A stretch of DNA of 64,000 nucleotides from Burkholderiales bacterium (GCA_020848435.1 JADLAC010000046.1:62001-126000), one strand, 5' to 3'; shown: positions 30,204 to 40,071, counted from the stretch's first letter. A program made the numbers and translations. Notes: a model not told the origin generated them from the sequence alone.

Positions 30204-31532
30204 ATGATCCGTGCCGGGATTGCGAGCGCCATCGCATCGTGCCTGCTGGCCACCGGCGCCGGCGCCGCCGACCTGCTGCAAGTGCTGCGCCAGGCGCAGG
30301 CCGCGGACGCGACCTACGCCGCGGCGCGCGCATCCTGGCAGGCCGCGCAGGAAAAGCTGCCGCAAGGTCTCGCCCTGCTGCTGCCTTCGGCATCGATCTC
30401 GGCCAATACGCAGTACAACGATCGGACCATCGAATTCCGGACCGCCGGCGCCGCCTCGGTGCCGGACCGGTTCAACAGCAACGCGCTGTCGGTATCGGTG
30501 TCGCAGCCGCTGTACCGCCCGCAGAACAAGATCCAGTACGAGCAGGCGAAGGTGCAGGTCACGCAGTCCGACCACCAGCTCTCGCTCGCCTTGCAGGACT
30601 TGATCCTGCGCGTGGCGCAAGCCTATTTCGACATCCTGCTCGCGCAGGACAACGTCGAGTTCGCGGGCGCGCAAAAGCTCGCGATCGGCGAGCAGCTCGC
30701 GCAAGCCAAGCGCAACTTCGAAGTCGGCACGGCCACCATCACCGATACGCACGAAGCCCAAGCGCGTTACGACCTGGTGACCGCGCAGGAGATCGCCGCG
30801 ATCAACGATCTCGAGAGCAAGAAACGCGCGTTGCAGCAGATCATCGGCGCGCTGGCACCGCCGATCGCGCCGCTCGGGGCGAGCTTCGCGCTGGTGGCGC
30901 CCGAGCCCGCCGGCATGGACACCTGGGTCGAAATCGCGCTCGACAACAGCCTGCAGGTGCAGATCCAGCGCGCGGTCGAGGAATTCGCCGCCAAGGAAGT
31001 CGAGCGCAATCGCGCCGCCCACCACCCGACGCTCGACGCGGTCGGCTCGTATTCGCAGACCGGCACCGGGTCGGGCATCCAGGGCGGGCCCGGCAACGAC
31101 ACCAACACCGGCGTCATCGGTTTCCAACTCGCGCTGCCGCTCTACCAGGGCGGGGCGGTGAATTCGCGCGTGCGCGAAGCGCTCGCCAACCTCGAGCGCG
31201 CGCGCCAGGATCTCGAAGCGGCGCGGCGCACCGCGGCGCTCAACACCCGGCAAGCGTTTCTCGGCGTCACCAGCGGCATCGCGCAGGTGAAGGCGCTGCA
31301 ATCGGCCGTCATGTCCTCGCAGAGCCAGCTCGAGTCGACGCGGCTGGGGCAGGAGGTTGGCGTTCGCACCGGCGTCGACGTTCTGAACGCCCAGCAACAA
31401 CTCTATTCCGCGCGCCGCGACTTGGCGCAGGCCCGCTACAACTACATCCTGAGCAGCCTGCGGCTGCGGGCAGCCGCCGGCCAGCTCGGCGAGGACGACG
31501 TTGTCCGCGTGAGCCGGTGGCTCGCGCGTTGA
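30204..31532 (+). CDS. tolC: TolC-family outer membrane efflux channel
   Basis: A 442-residue TolC-family protein with a signal peptide ending near GAGA. The sequence shows the internal two-fold repeat of TolC: long amphipathic helices rich in Gln/Ala (QVTQSDHQLSLALQDLILRV; ARQDLEAARRTAALNTRQAF) alternating with beta-strand hairpins. Conserved FEVGTATITDTHEAQARYDL and VGVRTGVDVLNAQQQLYSAR mark the two repeats. It forms a trimeric outer-membrane tunnel for the RND pump and possibly type I secretion. It follows pcm on the plus strand and is convergent with waaA. Confidence 0.95.
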   Translation: MIRAGIASAIASCLLATGAGAADLLQVLRQAQAADATYAAARASWQAAQEKLPQGLALLLPSASISANTQYNDRTIEFRTAGAASVPDRFNSNALSVSVSQPLYRPQNKIQYEQAKVQVTQSDHQLSLALQDLILRVAQAYFDILLAQDNVEFAGAQKLAIGEQLAQAKRNFEVGTATITDTHEAQARYDLVTAQEIAAINDLESKKRALQQIIGALAPPIAPLGASFALVAPEPAGMDTWVEIALDNSLQVQIQRAVEEFAAKEVERNRAAHHPTLDAVGSYSQTGTGSGIQGGPGNDTNTGVIGFQLALPLYQGGAVNSRVREALANLERARQDLEAARRTAALNTRQAFLGVTSGIAQVKALQSAVMSSQSQLESTRLGQEVGVRTGVDVLNAQQQLYSARRDLAQARYNYILSSLRLRAAAGQLGEDDVVRVSRWLAR

Positions 31533-31560
31533 TGCCAGGCGCCACCGTGAAGCATTACAG

Positions 31561-31579
31561 CGATTCCCGGTGGGAATCG
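31561..31579 (+). terminator. hairpin downstream of tolC
   Basis: CGATTCCC, loop GGT and GGGAATCG form an eight-base-pair stem 29 bases after the tolC stop. The following sequence (TCCCACTGCATCGCCGTTTC) has no strong T-tract. It lies between convergent tolC and waaA and could act for either direction. Confidence 0.45.
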
Positions 31580-31791
31580 TCCCACTGCATCGCCGTTTCG
31601 AGCGCGTGATATCGGCCTTTTCATCCGTGCGCGGGCCGAGCCTGATCCATCCAGTGTGAGCCCAGTGCGCCCGGGAGCAGCGAGCAACGCGTCGCGCGCG
31701 GCGAGCCGCTGGCGGGCAGCGGCGTGCAAAGCCCTGTGCCGGCATTGCAGCAAGCTCCCGGCGCGCCGCGGCAGCCTTGGGACGCGCAACG

Positions 31792-33039
31792 CTACAGCCC
31801 GATCAAGGTAAACAGGCGCGCCACCGCCCCGCGGTGGCTGCGAGCAAACGCGGCACCCGCCTCACCCATGCGGCGCGCGCGCGCGCCATCGTTCAGCAGC
31901 CGCGCGACTTCCTCGGCCACGCCGGCTGCGTCCGCGACCTGAACGACCGCCTCGGCCGCGATGCCGAGCTCGGTCGCTTCCTGGAAATTGAATACCGACG
32001 GACCGATCACCACCGGCTTGCCGAGCGCGCAGGCCTCCAACAGGTTGTGCGCGCCGAGCGCACGCAGGCTGCCGCCGACGAACGCGACATCGCAGGCGGC
32101 ATAGTACGCGGCCATCTCTCCCATGCTATCGCCGAGCCACAGCGCCACGCCGGCATCGGGCAACCCAACGCTGCGCCGCCGATAGGCAATCCCGCGGCGC
32201 TCCAGCAGCGCCGCCACCTCGTCGAAGCGCTGCGGATGTCTCGGCACCAGTACCGTGAGCAGATTCGCGACCCGAATGGCCGCCAAGTGATCGAGCAGCA
32301 GCGCCTCTTCGCCGTCGCGGGTGCTCGCCGCCAGGAACACCGGCCGTGCAGCGCCCCACGAGCGGCGCCAGTCCTCACCGCGCGCCACCAGCTCAGGGGC
32401 AGGGGCGATGTCGAACTTGACGTTGCCCGTGACATGAACGTTGGTTGCGCCGAGCGCACGAAAACGCTCGGCATCGGGCTCGCTTTGGGCCGCGATCGAG
32501 CGCAGTGCATTCAAGCCGTGCACGGCCAGGTCGCCCAGGCGCGCGTAGCCGCGATAAGACTTCTCGGACAAGCGGGCGTTGACCAGGTGGACCGGAATGC
32601 CCCGTTCCCGGCATAGGTGAATAAGGTTGAACCAGATCTCGGTCTCCATGATCAGCCCCAGCGAGGGACGGAAGTGGTCCAGGAAACGCGCGACCGCCGC
32701 GGGAAAGTCATACGGCAGATAGCAGCGAACGACCCGGTCGCCGTAAAGCTCGCGGCCGGTGTCGCGGCCGGTCGGGGTCATATGCGTCATGACCACGGTC
32801 TGCGGAGGATGACGCGCGAGGAGGCGCTCGACGATCGGCTGCGCGGCGCGCGTTTCACCCACCGACACCGCATGCAGCCAGATGCAGGTGGGCGGGGACG
32901 CTTGCGGGAAACGGCCGAAGCGCTCGCCGATGTCGCGCCGATAGCCTGGCTCGCGCCGGCCGCGCCGCCACAGCCGCAGCAGCACGCGCGGCAGCATGAG
33001 ATAGAGCAACGATGTGTAGAGCCAGCGCCAGCGGATCAC
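31792..33039 (-). CDS. waaA: 3-deoxy-D-manno-octulosonic acid (Kdo) transferase
   Basis: A 415-residue GT-B enzyme (KdtA) that transfers Kdo from CMP-Kdo to lipid A precursor at the inner face of the cytoplasmic membrane. An N-terminal hydrophobic anchor (WLYTSLLYLMLPRVLL) is followed by IWLHAVSVGETRAAQPIVE, the general-base Glu in LGLIMETEIWFN, and GGSLRALGAHNLLEACALGKPV. I start at a GTG whose GTGA overlaps the TGA of waaC; the long upstream frame is a shadow of waaC. Coupling with waaC is consistent with LPS inner-core synthesis. Confidence 0.95.
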   Translation of the reverse strand: MIRWRWLYTSLLYLMLPRVLLRLWRRGRREPGYRRDIGERFGRFPQASPPTCIWLHAVSVGETRAAQPIVERLLARHPPQTVVMTHMTPTGRDTGRELYGDRVVRCYLPYDFPAAVARFLDHFRPSLGLIMETEIWFNLIHLCRERGIPVHLVNARLSEKSYRGYARLGDLAVHGLNALRSIAAQSEPDAERFRALGATNVHVTGNVKFDIAPAPELVARGEDWRRSWGAARPVFLAASTRDGEEALLLDHLAAIRVANLLTVLVPRHPQRFDEVAALLERRGIAYRRRSVGLPDAGVALWLGDSMGEMAAYYAACDVAFVGGSLRALGAHNLLEACALGKPVVIGPSVFNFQEATELGIAAEAVVQVADAAGVAEEVARLLNDGARARRMGEAGAAFARSHRGAVARLFTLIGL

Positions 33040-34025
33040 GCGTCCTGCCTCGCCGGGTATGGCCCCTTCGGCGCGCCTAGGCGCCCGAGCGCAGCAACGA
33101 CATCGGCCACGGACGGAAAGCGGCCTGGCGTACCGAGATTCAGCGCGAGACCGGCGCTCAGCACTCCGGTCGCTGCCGGATCGGTGGCGCCGTAGATGCC
33201 GACCACCGGCACGCCGAGCGCGGCGGCGAGATGCGTGAGGCCCGTGTCGACGCCGATCGTCGCCGCACTGGCCGCGATCACGGCGGCGAGCGCCTCCAGG
33301 TCGAGCTTGTCCGGGACCAGCGCGCCGGGCAAACACTGCGCGAGCCGCTTGGCGCGGGCGTGCTCGGCGAGGCTCCCCCAGGGAAGCACCAAGGCGAGCC
33401 CCGATTGCTGCAATTCGGCCCCGAGCTGCGACCAGCGTTCTTCGGGCCAAAGCTTGCGCGGGTGGCTGGTGGCGTGCAGCAGCACGGCGTAGAACCCATG
33501 CGGCAGCCAGGATGGGCGCGACAGCGGGCTGCGCAGCCCATAGTCCGGCGCGCCCCGCAGCGTGTAGCCGAGCGCGAGCGCACAGAGCCGGCGGTTGCGC
33601 TCGATCGCATGCTCGCACCAGGGAACGCGAAACGTCCGGTGGTAGAACAGCCGCAGCGGCTCGCGCGAGCTGCGCCAATCGAGCCCGAAACGCCGGCCAT
33701 CGGCCGCCCGCGCGACCAGCGCGCTCTTGAAAAGCCCCTGGGTATCGATGATCGCGTCGTAACGCTCTGCGCGCAATTGCCCGACGAAGGCCCGCCACTG
33801 CCAGCGCGTGGCACCGCGCCACCAGGAGCCACGCCAGCGCCGCAGCTCGCACGGAATCACCCGGCGCACGCCGGGGTGCAGCTTCGGAATGGCCGCGAAG
33901 GCCTGCTCCACGACCCAGTCGATGATCGTATCCTCACCCAGTCCAGCACGGATATCGTTCACCACCGGGAGGTTGTGGACGACGTCGCCGAGGGAGGAGG
34001 TTTTTATGAGGAGGATTGCGGACAT
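33036..34025 (-). CDS. waaC: lipopolysaccharide heptosyltransferase I
   Basis: A 329-residue GT9 enzyme that adds the first L-glycero-D-manno-heptose to Kdo2-lipid A. The N-terminal signature ILLIKTSSLGDVVHNLPVV, YDAIIDTQGLFKSALVAR, and the nucleotide-binding GVDTGLTHLAAALGVPVVGIYG are all present. It is translationally coupled to waaA through a GTGA overlap. It is divergent from the large glycan locus across a 302-base spacer, so inner-core genes and glycan synthesis genes are neighbours. Confidence 0.95.
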   Translation of the reverse strand: MSAILLIKTSSLGDVVHNLPVVNDIRAGLGEDTIIDWVVEQAFAAIPKLHPGVRRVIPCELRRWRGSWWRGATRWQWRAFVGQLRAERYDAIIDTQGLFKSALVARAADGRRFGLDWRSSREPLRLFYHRTFRVPWCEHAIERNRRLCALALGYTLRGAPDYGLRSPLSRPSWLPHGFYAVLLHATSHPRKLWPEERWSQLGAELQQSGLALVLPWGSLAEHARAKRLAQCLPGALVPDKLDLEALAAVIAASAATIGVDTGLTHLAAALGVPVVGIYGATDPAATGVLSAGLALNLGTPGRFPSVADVVAALGRLGAPKGPYPARQDA

Positions 34026-34327
34026 GGCGGACGATAGAGTCGTCTGGCGCGCAAGGCTACTCGGCGCGCGCGCTGTAGTCCAGGCGAAGCGTTACCGCCG
34101 CTTCGCATGCCGAGCGAATTCGCTGCTGCAATCGGCGCTTGAACATGGACGTTCGCGCTGAGCCCGAATGTTCACATGCTGATCTTGCTTTTCGAATCGT
34201 CGACATGCAATGGCTTGGCAGACGCTGCTTCGGCAGTCCGCGAATTCCGCGGGCACTAATCGCGTCAGATGTTAGAATTGATGTGGTGTGGTGACCCCAC
34301 GCCACGTCATGCCAGTGTGCAGCCCAA
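34026..34327. other. 302-base divergent region before the glycan locus
   Basis: No gene is recognised. A TAGAAT (34273-34278) resembles a plus-strand -10 box, without a convincing -35, and is followed by a stem-loop at 34281-34307. No JUMPstart/ops-like element (GGCGGTAG) was seen. Confidence 0.4.
34281..34307 (+). promoter_or_regulatory. leader stem-loop upstream of wlbA
   Basis: GTGGTGTGG (34283-34291), loop TGACC and CCACGCCAC (34297-34305) form a nine-base-pair stem with one G-U pair, extendable by two pairs. It lies about 21 bases before the TTG start of wlbA and just after a TAGAAT -10-like box, so it would be near the 5' end of the glycan-locus transcript. It may stabilise the mRNA or attenuate expression; its role is unknown. 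Confidence 0.4.
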
Positions 34328-35392
34328 TTGATTAGTTACGGCCAAGCTATTACCGACCGCCGGATACGCTTCGGTCTGGTCGGGTGTGGGCGCATCGCGC
34401 AGAACCATCTCGGCGCGATCGACCGGCATCTGGAACGAGCCGAACTGGTTGCCGTATGCGATGTCGACGGCGATGCGCGTTCGCGTGCAGCGGAAGTGTC
34501 AGGTGCACAGCCTTACGGCTCTCTCAACGAGCTGTTGTCCGCCTCGGATGCAGACATTGTCGTGCTCGCGACCCCCTCGGGGCTGCACGCGGAGCAAACT
34601 ATCCAGATCGCCCGCAGCGGCCGGCACGTCATGACCGAGAAACCCATGGCGACGCGCTGGGAAGACGGCAAGCGCATGGTGCAAGCCTGCGACAATGCGG
34701 GCATGCGCTTGTTCGTGGTCAAGCAAAACCGGCGCAATGCAACGCTGCAGTTGCTCAAGCGGGCGGTGGACAAGAAACGCTTCGGGCGCATTTTCATGGT
34801 GACGATCAACGTGTTCTGGTCGCGTCCGCAGGCTTACTATGACAGCGCGAAATGGCGCGGCACCTGGGAATTCGATGGCGGCGCCTTCATGAACCAGGCG
34901 AGCCACTATATCGATCTACTCGACTGGCTGATCGGACCGATCGAAAGCGTACAGGCGTATACGGGGACGCTCGCACGCAATATCCAGGTGGAAGACACCG
35001 GCGTGATGGCGGTACGCTGGCGTTCGGGTGCGCTCGGATCGGTCAACGTGACGATGCTCACCTACCCCAAGAACCTGGAAGGCTCGATTACCATCGTCGG
35101 CGAGAAGGGCACCGTGCGCGTGGGCGGCGTCGCGGTCAACGAGATTCAGCACTGGGAGTTCAGCCAGCCCGATCCCGAGGACGATCCCCTGGTCGAGAAA
35201 GCGAGCTACGAGACCACCAGTGTGTACGGTTTCGGCCATCCGCTGTACTACGACAACGTGATCCGAGTCTTACGCGGGGAAGACGAGCCCGAGACCGATG
35301 GCCGCGAGGGCCTGCGCTCGCTGGAAATCCTGATCGCTTCGTATCTGTCGGCGCGCGACGGCAGGCGCGTGTCGCTGCCGCTCGATTATTGA
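34328..35392 (+). CDS. wlbA: UDP-GlcNAcA 3-dehydrogenase-like Gfo/Idh/MocA oxidoreductase
   Basis: A 354-residue NAD-dependent oxidoreductase related to WlbA/WbpB, which oxidises C3 of UDP-N-acetylglucosaminuronic acid. The Rossmann motif is [11 protein letters not shown] (17-27), the catalytic Lys105 is in TEKPMAT, and family motifs VKQNRRNA and [20 protein letters not shown] are present. No ATG is available near the N-terminus; the TTG at 34328 is the only sensible start, with no strong ribosome site. It heads a wlbA-wlbB-wlbC cassette in the Bordetella order, overlapping wlbB by one base. Confidence 0.9.
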   Translation: MISYGQAITDRRIRFGLVGCGRIAQNHLGAIDRHLERAELVAVCDVDGDARSRAAEVSGAQPYGSLNELLSASDADIVVLATPSGLHAEQTIQIARSGRHVMTEKPMATRWEDGKRMVQACDNAGMRLFVVKQNRRNATLQLLKRAVDKKRFGRIFMVTINVFWSRPQAYYDSAKWRGTWEFDGGAFMNQASHYIDLLDWLIGPIESVQAYTGTLARNIQVEDTGVMAVRWRSGALGSVNVTMLTYPKNLEGSITIVGEKGTVRVGGVAVNEIQHWEFSQPDPEDDPLVEKASYETTSVYGFGHPLYYDNVIRVLRGEDEPETDGREGLRSLEILIASYLSARDGRRVSLPLDY

Positions 35393-35964
35393 TGAGCACG
35401 GGGTACTGGGCGCACGAAACCGCGATCATCGACGCGGGTGCAACGATCGGTGAAGGCACGCGCATCTGGCATTGGGTGCACGTCTGCGGTGGCGCGCGCG
35501 TCGGTGCACGCTGTGTGCTGGGGCAAAACGTCTACATGGCGAACCGTGTCGCGATCGGCGATAACGTGCGGATACAGAATAACGTCTCGGTTTACGACGA
35601 CGTTACCCTGGAGGACGATGTCTTTTGCGGGCCCAGCATGGTGTTCACTAATGTGATCAATCCGCGTGCGCACGTGTCTCGCAAGGACGAGTACTTGCGC
35701 ACGCTGGTACGGCGCGGCGCGAGTCTCGGTGCCAATTCCACCATTGTCTGCGGCAATACTATCGGCGAATATGCGTTCGTCGGCGCAGGCGCCGTAGTTA
35801 CCCGCAACGTGGCGGCTTACGCCCTGGTCGTTGGCACCCCGGCGCGACGGATCGGCTGGATGTGCCGATGCGGCGTACGGCTCGCAAACGAACTGGGCGA
35901 GGTACGCTGCGGCGCGTGCGACCTCGGCTACCGCATCGATTCCATGGAATGCCTTGCACTATGA
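35392..35964 (+). CDS. wlbB: UDP-2-acetamido-3-amino-glucuronate N-acetyltransferase-like protein
   Basis: A 190-residue left-handed beta-helix acetyltransferase related to WlbB/WbpD, which N-acetylates the 3-amino group. Hexapeptide repeats run through residues about 12-150 ([36 protein letters not shown]). The C-terminus adds a small four-cysteine zinc-ribbon-like tail (CRCG and CGACDLGY), common in the WbpD group. The start ATG overlaps the wlbA stop by one base, and its stop overlaps wlbC by ATGA, so the three genes are tightly coupled. Confidence 0.92.
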   Translation: MSTGYWAHETAIIDAGATIGEGTRIWHWVHVCGGARVGARCVLGQNVYMANRVAIGDNVRIQNNVSVYDDVTLEDDVFCGPSMVFTNVINPRAHVSRKDEYLRTLVRRGASLGANSTIVCGNTIGEYAFVGAGAVVTRNVAAYALVVGTPARRIGWMCRCGVRLANELGEVRCGACDLGYRIDSMECLAL

Positions 35965-37085
35965 ACACTGCCGCCCCCGTCAATATCGAATTCGTCGACT
36001 TGAAGGCGCAGTATCGTGCGCTCAAGCGCGTCATCGACGGGCGCATTCAGCGCGTGCTCGATCACGGTCAGTTCATCATGGGGCCGGAGGTTGGCGAGCT
36101 CGAAGCGAAGCTTGCTACCTTGACCGGCGCCAAGCACTGCATCACGTGCGCAAGCGGCACCGAGGCATTGCTGATCGCCTTGATGGCCTTGGACATCAAA
36201 CCCGGCGATGAGGTTATCACCACGCCGTTCACCTTCATCGCGACGGCCGAAGTCATCGTTCTTCTCGGTGCGAAGCCGGTCTATGTCGACGTCGAGCCCG
36301 ATACCTGCAACCTGGACGCGAGCCGTTTGGGAGCGGCCATCACGCCGCGCACACGCGCCATTATCCCGGTGTCGCTCTATGGCCAGCCGGCCGATATGGA
36401 CGACGTAAACGCGATCGCGGCACGCCACGGGGTCGCGGTCATCGAGGACGCGGCGCAGAGCTTCGGCGCGCGCTATAAGGGATGCTGGAGCGCCAATCTG
36501 TCCACGATCGGCTGCACCAGTTTCTTTCCTTCCAAGCCGCTCGGCTGCTATGGCGATGGCGGTGCCATGTTCACTAACGACGAACGCCTGGCGAACGTCG
36601 CGCGCGAGATCCGGATTCACGGCCAGTCCAAGCGCTACGTGCACACCCGCATTGGCCTCGGCGGCCGGATGGACACAATCCAGTGCGCCGTCGTACTCGG
36701 CAAGCTCGAGCGTTTCGGGTGGGAAATCGAGCAACGCGCACGCGTGGGCGCCCGCTACAGCCGGCTCCTGTCCGAGGTGGCGCCTGGGTTACAGACACTC
36801 GCGTTGCGACAGGACCGGACCAGCGTATACGCCCAGTACACCGTCCGCTTGCGCGAGCGGGAAAGAGTCCAGCGGGCGTTACAGGCCGCCGGCATACCTA
36901 CCGCTGTGCACTATCCCATCCCGATCCATCGCCAACCGGCGTACGCCCGCCTTGCCGAGGGTGTTTCGATGCCCGTGTCGGAACGGCTCGCCGAGGAAGT
37001 AATGAGCTTGCCGATGCATCCAGACTTGGATACGGCAACGCAGGATCGCATCGTCGCTCAGCTGCGGGCGGCGGTACTTCAGTAA
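35961..37085 (+). CDS. wlbC: UDP-3-keto-GlcNAcA aminotransferase-like protein (DegT/DnrJ/EryC1)
   Basis: A 374-residue PLP-dependent sugar aminotransferase related to WlbC/WbpE, installing the 3-amino group on the ketosugar made by WlbA. The PLP Lys192 lies in [15 protein letters not shown], and [23 protein letters not shown] and [11 protein letters not shown] are family blocks. It starts by an ATGA overlap with wlbB. With WlbA and WlbB it should make UDP-2,3-diacetamido-2,3-dideoxy-glucuronic acid. The dehydrogenase supplying UDP-GlcNAcA (WbpA type) and a 2-epimerase (WlbD/WbpI type) are not in the window. Confidence 0.92.
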   Translation: MNTAAPVNIEFVDLKAQYRALKRVIDGRIQRVLDHGQFIMGPEVGELEAKLATLTGAKHCITCASGTEALLIALMALDIKPGDEVITTPFTFIATAEVIVLLGAKPVYVDVEPDTCNLDASRLGAAITPRTRAIIPVSLYGQPADMDDVNAIAARHGVAVIEDAAQSFGARYKGCWSANLSTIGCTSFFPSKPLGCYGDGGAMFTNDERLANVAREIRIHGQSKRYVHTRIGLGGRMDTIQCAVVLGKLERFGWEIEQRARVGARYSRLLSEVAPGLQTLALRQDRTSVYAQYTVRLRERERVQRALQAAGIPTAVHYPIPIHRQPAYARLAEGVSMPVSERLAEEVMSLPMHPDLDTATQDRIVAQLRAAVLQ

Positions 37086-37137
37086 CAACCGGCACCGACC
37101 GCGGGCAGGACCCAGGTTCGTTCGGAGAGCTACACAC

Positions 37138-38133
37138 ATGGATTTAAGGGGCAAGCGTTTTCTAGTAATTGGCGGGGCGGGTTTGATTGGCTCGCACACG
37201 GTCGATCTGCTGATGCGCGAGGACGTAGCGGAGATCGTCGTCTACGACAATTTCGTGCGCGGCACTGGCGAGAATCTGAGCGAGGCTCTGCGCGACCCGC
37301 GGGTCAAGGTGTACGACGTGGGGGGCGATATCTGCCAGACCGACATTCTCGATGCCGCAATGAAGGGCATGGATGGGGTATTCCATTTCGCTGCGTTGTG
37401 GCTGCTGCAATGTCACGACTTTCCGCGTGCAGCCTTCGATGTCAACGTCCACGGCATGTTCAATGTTCTCGATGCCTGTGTACGCAATGGCGTAAGACGC
37501 CTGGTGTACTCCTCGTCGGCATCGGTCTACGGCGACGCCGTAGAGGAGCCGATGACCGAGGACCACCCCTTCAACAACAAGAATTTCTACGGCGCCACCA
37601 AGATCTGCGGGGAGGCGATGGCGCGTGCATTCCACCATCGCTACGGTCTGGAATACGTGGGTCTGCGCTACATGAACGTGTACGGGCCGCGCCAGGACTA
37701 CCGCGGTGCTTATATCGCGGTAATCATGAAAATGCTCGATGCCATAGATCGAGGCGAAGGGCCCACGATCCTCGGCGATGGCAGCGAGGCATTCGACTTC
37801 ATCGCGGTGCGCGATTGCGCGAGCGCCAACATCTGCGCGCTCAAGGCCGAGATCGCGGATAGGTTCTACAACGTCGGCACCGGCAAGCGCACCTCGCTCA
37901 AGCAACTGGCCGAGATGTTGTTGGAGTTGACCGGCTGCGAAAAGCCGATCAAGTACGCGCCGCGCAGCCAGGCGACGCTGGTACGAAATCGGATCGGCTG
38001 TCCGAAACGGGCCAAGGCCGAAATCGGCTTCGAGGCGCGTGTATCGCTCGAAGAGGGGCTGCGCGACGTAATCGCGTGGCGGCGAGGGCATATTGCGGAG
38101 GTCGATGCGCGGCGGCTGAAGAGCGCGATTTAG
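37138..38133 (+). CDS. NAD-dependent sugar epimerase/dehydratase
   Basis: A 331-residue extended short-chain dehydrogenase. The NAD motif is GGAGLIG (12-18) and the catalytic pair is Tyr151 and Lys155 in YGATK, with the upstream Ser in YSSSASVYG. It resembles UDP-glucose 4-epimerase-type proteins, but specificity (epimerase, dehydratase or reductase) is not readable. It sits between wlbC and the first asparagine-synthetase-like gene, so it likely acts on another nucleotide sugar of the same glycan. It is separated from wlbC by 52 bases. Confidence 0.9.
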   Translation: MDLRGKRFLVIGGAGLIGSHTVDLLMREDVAEIVVYDNFVRGTGENLSEALRDPRVKVYDVGGDICQTDILDAAMKGMDGVFHFAALWLLQCHDFPRAAFDVNVHGMFNVLDACVRNGVRRLVYSSSASVYGDAVEEPMTEDHPFNNKNFYGATKICGEAMARAFHHRYGLEYVGLRYMNVYGPRQDYRGAYIAVIMKMLDAIDRGEGPTILGDGSEAFDFIAVRDCASANICALKAEIADRFYNVGTGKRTSLKQLAEMLLELTGCEKPIKYAPRSQATLVRNRIGCPKRAKAEIGFEARVSLEEGLRDVIAWRRGHIAEVDARRLKSAI

Positions 38134-38152
38134 CACTGGAGATTCTCGGAAG

Positions 38153-40030
38153 GTGTGCGGAATCGCCGGAATTCTGAACCGCAAGGACGAGCCAATCTCG
38201 CCTATCGCGGTCAAGCGCATGACCGACGCCATCGCGCATCGCGGGCCGGACGGCCAGGGCCTGTACATCGACGGCCCGATCGGTCTGGGACATCGGCGGC
38301 TCGCCATCATCGATTTGTCGCCGGCGGCGCATCAGCCAATGTCGACCGAGGATGGCCGCTATGTCCTTAGCTATAACGGCGAGGTCTACAATTTCCAGGA
38401 GCTGCGAATCGAGCTCGAAGCGCTCGGGCACCAATTCAAATCACGCACCGACTCCGAGGTGGTCCTGAAGGCGTGTGCACAGTGGGGCGAGCAAGCGTTG
38501 CAGCGCTTCAACGGGATGTTCGCCTTTGCGCTATGGGACAAGGCGGCACGCCGGCTGCTGCTTGCCCGCGACCGTTATGGCATCAAGCCTCTGTACTACG
38601 CCTGGTTCGGCGACACGCTGCTGTTCGCTTCCGAGATCAAGGCGATGCGTACGCACGCGCGCTTTCGTGCCGCGCTCGATCACGAGGCGCTGGTCGAATA
38701 CCTGACGTTCCAGAACTTCTTCACCGATCGGACATTGTTCGAGGGCGTGCGGCTGCTACCCGCGGCCGCCTACATGTGGGTCGACGCGACCTCGACCTCG
38801 TGCCCTGCGCCCCAGCGCTATTGGGATTTCAATTTCGTCGAGCCCGAGCAGAGCGCCCCGGCCGAGGAGTATCTGGAGGAGCTCGACCGGCTCATGCGCC
38901 AGGCAGTGAGCCGTCAACTCGTGAGCGACGTCGACATCGGCGCCTACCTCTCAGGGGGCATGGATAGCGGCTCCGTCACTGCGCTCGCGGCCAAGGAGCT
39001 GCCTTATATCAAATCGTTCACGTGCGGGTTCGATCTGCATTCCGCCTCCGGCGTGGAGATGGGCTACGATGAACGCGTGACCGCGGAGTTCATGTCGTAC
39101 AAGTTCAAGACCGAGCATTACGAGATGGTGCTCAAGGCCGGCGACATGGAGCGCGTGATGCCGCGCCTCACCTGGCATCTCGAAGAACCGCGAGTCGGCC
39201 AGAGTTACCCCAACTTCTATATCGCACAGCTCGCGAGCAAGTTCGTCAAGGTCGTGCTCTGCGGTACGGGCGGCGACGAGCTGTTCGCCGGCTATCCGTG
39301 GCGCTATTACCGCGCCGTGGTGAACGACGACTTCGAGCATTACGTAGATAAGTATTACGGCTTCTGGCAACGCATCATACCCAACGGGCACTTGCGCGAA
39401 GTGTTGACGCCGATCGCGCCCAAGGTCAAGCACGTGTGGACCCGAGACATCTTCCGCAATGTCTTCGCGCGTCATGCCGCGACGCTCACCCGCCCCGAGG
39501 ATTACATCAACCACTCCCTGTACCTGGAAGCCAAGACCTTCCTGCATGGACTGCTGGTCGTCGAAGACAAGCTATCGATGGCGCATTCGCTGGAAACACG
39601 CGTTCCGTTTCTCGATAATGACCTGGTCGACTTCGCCATGAAGCTTCCCGCCCGGCACAAGTTGGGCAATCTCACGGAAATCATACAGATCAACGAGAAC
39701 GAGCCGGGCTCGAAGACGGCGAAGTATTTTCAGAAGACCCGCGACGGTAAGCTCATCCTGCGCAAGGCGATGGAGCGCTACGTTCCGGCTGAAATAACCG
39801 AACGCGAGAAGCAGGGCTTCTCCGCTCCGGATGCGAGTTGGTTCAAGGGCGAAAGCATCGAATACGTCCGGCGCCGTCTCTACAGCGAGCGCGCCCGGAT
39901 CTATCAGCTCATCGACCGCGATGCAGTGCTGTCACTCGTCAATGAACATCTCCAAGGCCGCCAGAACCGGCGGCTGCTCATCTGGTCGCTGCTGAATCTT
40001 GAATACTGGCTCGAAACATTTCTGCCTTGA
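38153..40030 (+). CDS. asparagine synthetase-like glutamine amidotransferase (glycan-locus type)
   Basis: A 625-residue AsnB-family protein. The mature N-terminal nucleophile is Cys2 (MCGIAG), followed by HRGPDGQG and YNGEVYNFQEL of the class II glutaminase. The synthetase half has the PP-loop SGGMDS (267-272) and CGTGGDELFAGYP. In O-antigen loci such as Pseudomonas wbpS or Bordetella wbmE, relatives amidate uronic acids rather than making asparagine. Adjacency to the wlb cassette, which makes a diacetamido uronic acid, supports that role here. A GTG start is fixed by Cys2. Confidence 0.9.
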   Translation: MCGIAGILNRKDEPISPIAVKRMTDAIAHRGPDGQGLYIDGPIGLGHRRLAIIDLSPAAHQPMSTEDGRYVLSYNGEVYNFQELRIELEALGHQFKSRTDSEVVLKACAQWGEQALQRFNGMFAFALWDKAARRLLLARDRYGIKPLYYAWFGDTLLFASEIKAMRTHARFRAALDHEALVEYLTFQNFFTDRTLFEGVRLLPAAAYMWVDATSTSCPAPQRYWDFNFVEPEQSAPAEEYLEELDRLMRQAVSRQLVSDVDIGAYLSGGMDSGSVTALAAKELPYIKSFTCGFDLHSASGVEMGYDERVTAEFMSYKFKTEHYEMVLKAGDMERVMPRLTWHLEEPRVGQSYPNFYIAQLASKFVKVVLCGTGGDELFAGYPWRYYRAVVNDDFEHYVDKYYGFWQRIIPNGHLREVLTPIAPKVKHVWTRDIFRNVFARHAATLTRPEDYINHSLYLEAKTFLHGLLVVEDKLSMAHSLETRVPFLDNDLVDFAMKLPARHKLGNLTEIIQINENEPGSKTAKYFQKTRDGKLILRKAMERYVPAEITEREKQGFSAPDASWFKGESIEYVRRRLYSERARIYQLIDRDAVLSLVNEHLQGRQNRRLLIWSLLNLEYWLETFLP

Positions 40031-40071
40031 TATCGGGACGATGCATACCGTGCCTCGCGGGCGAGCCTGAA

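Noticed and set aside
29478..31745. A 755-codon open frame on the minus strand opposite pcm and tolC.
   Set aside because: It is antisense to two clearly recognisable genes, is rich in Arg, Gly and Ala with no family motif, and reflects the lack of stop codons in GC-rich antisense frames.
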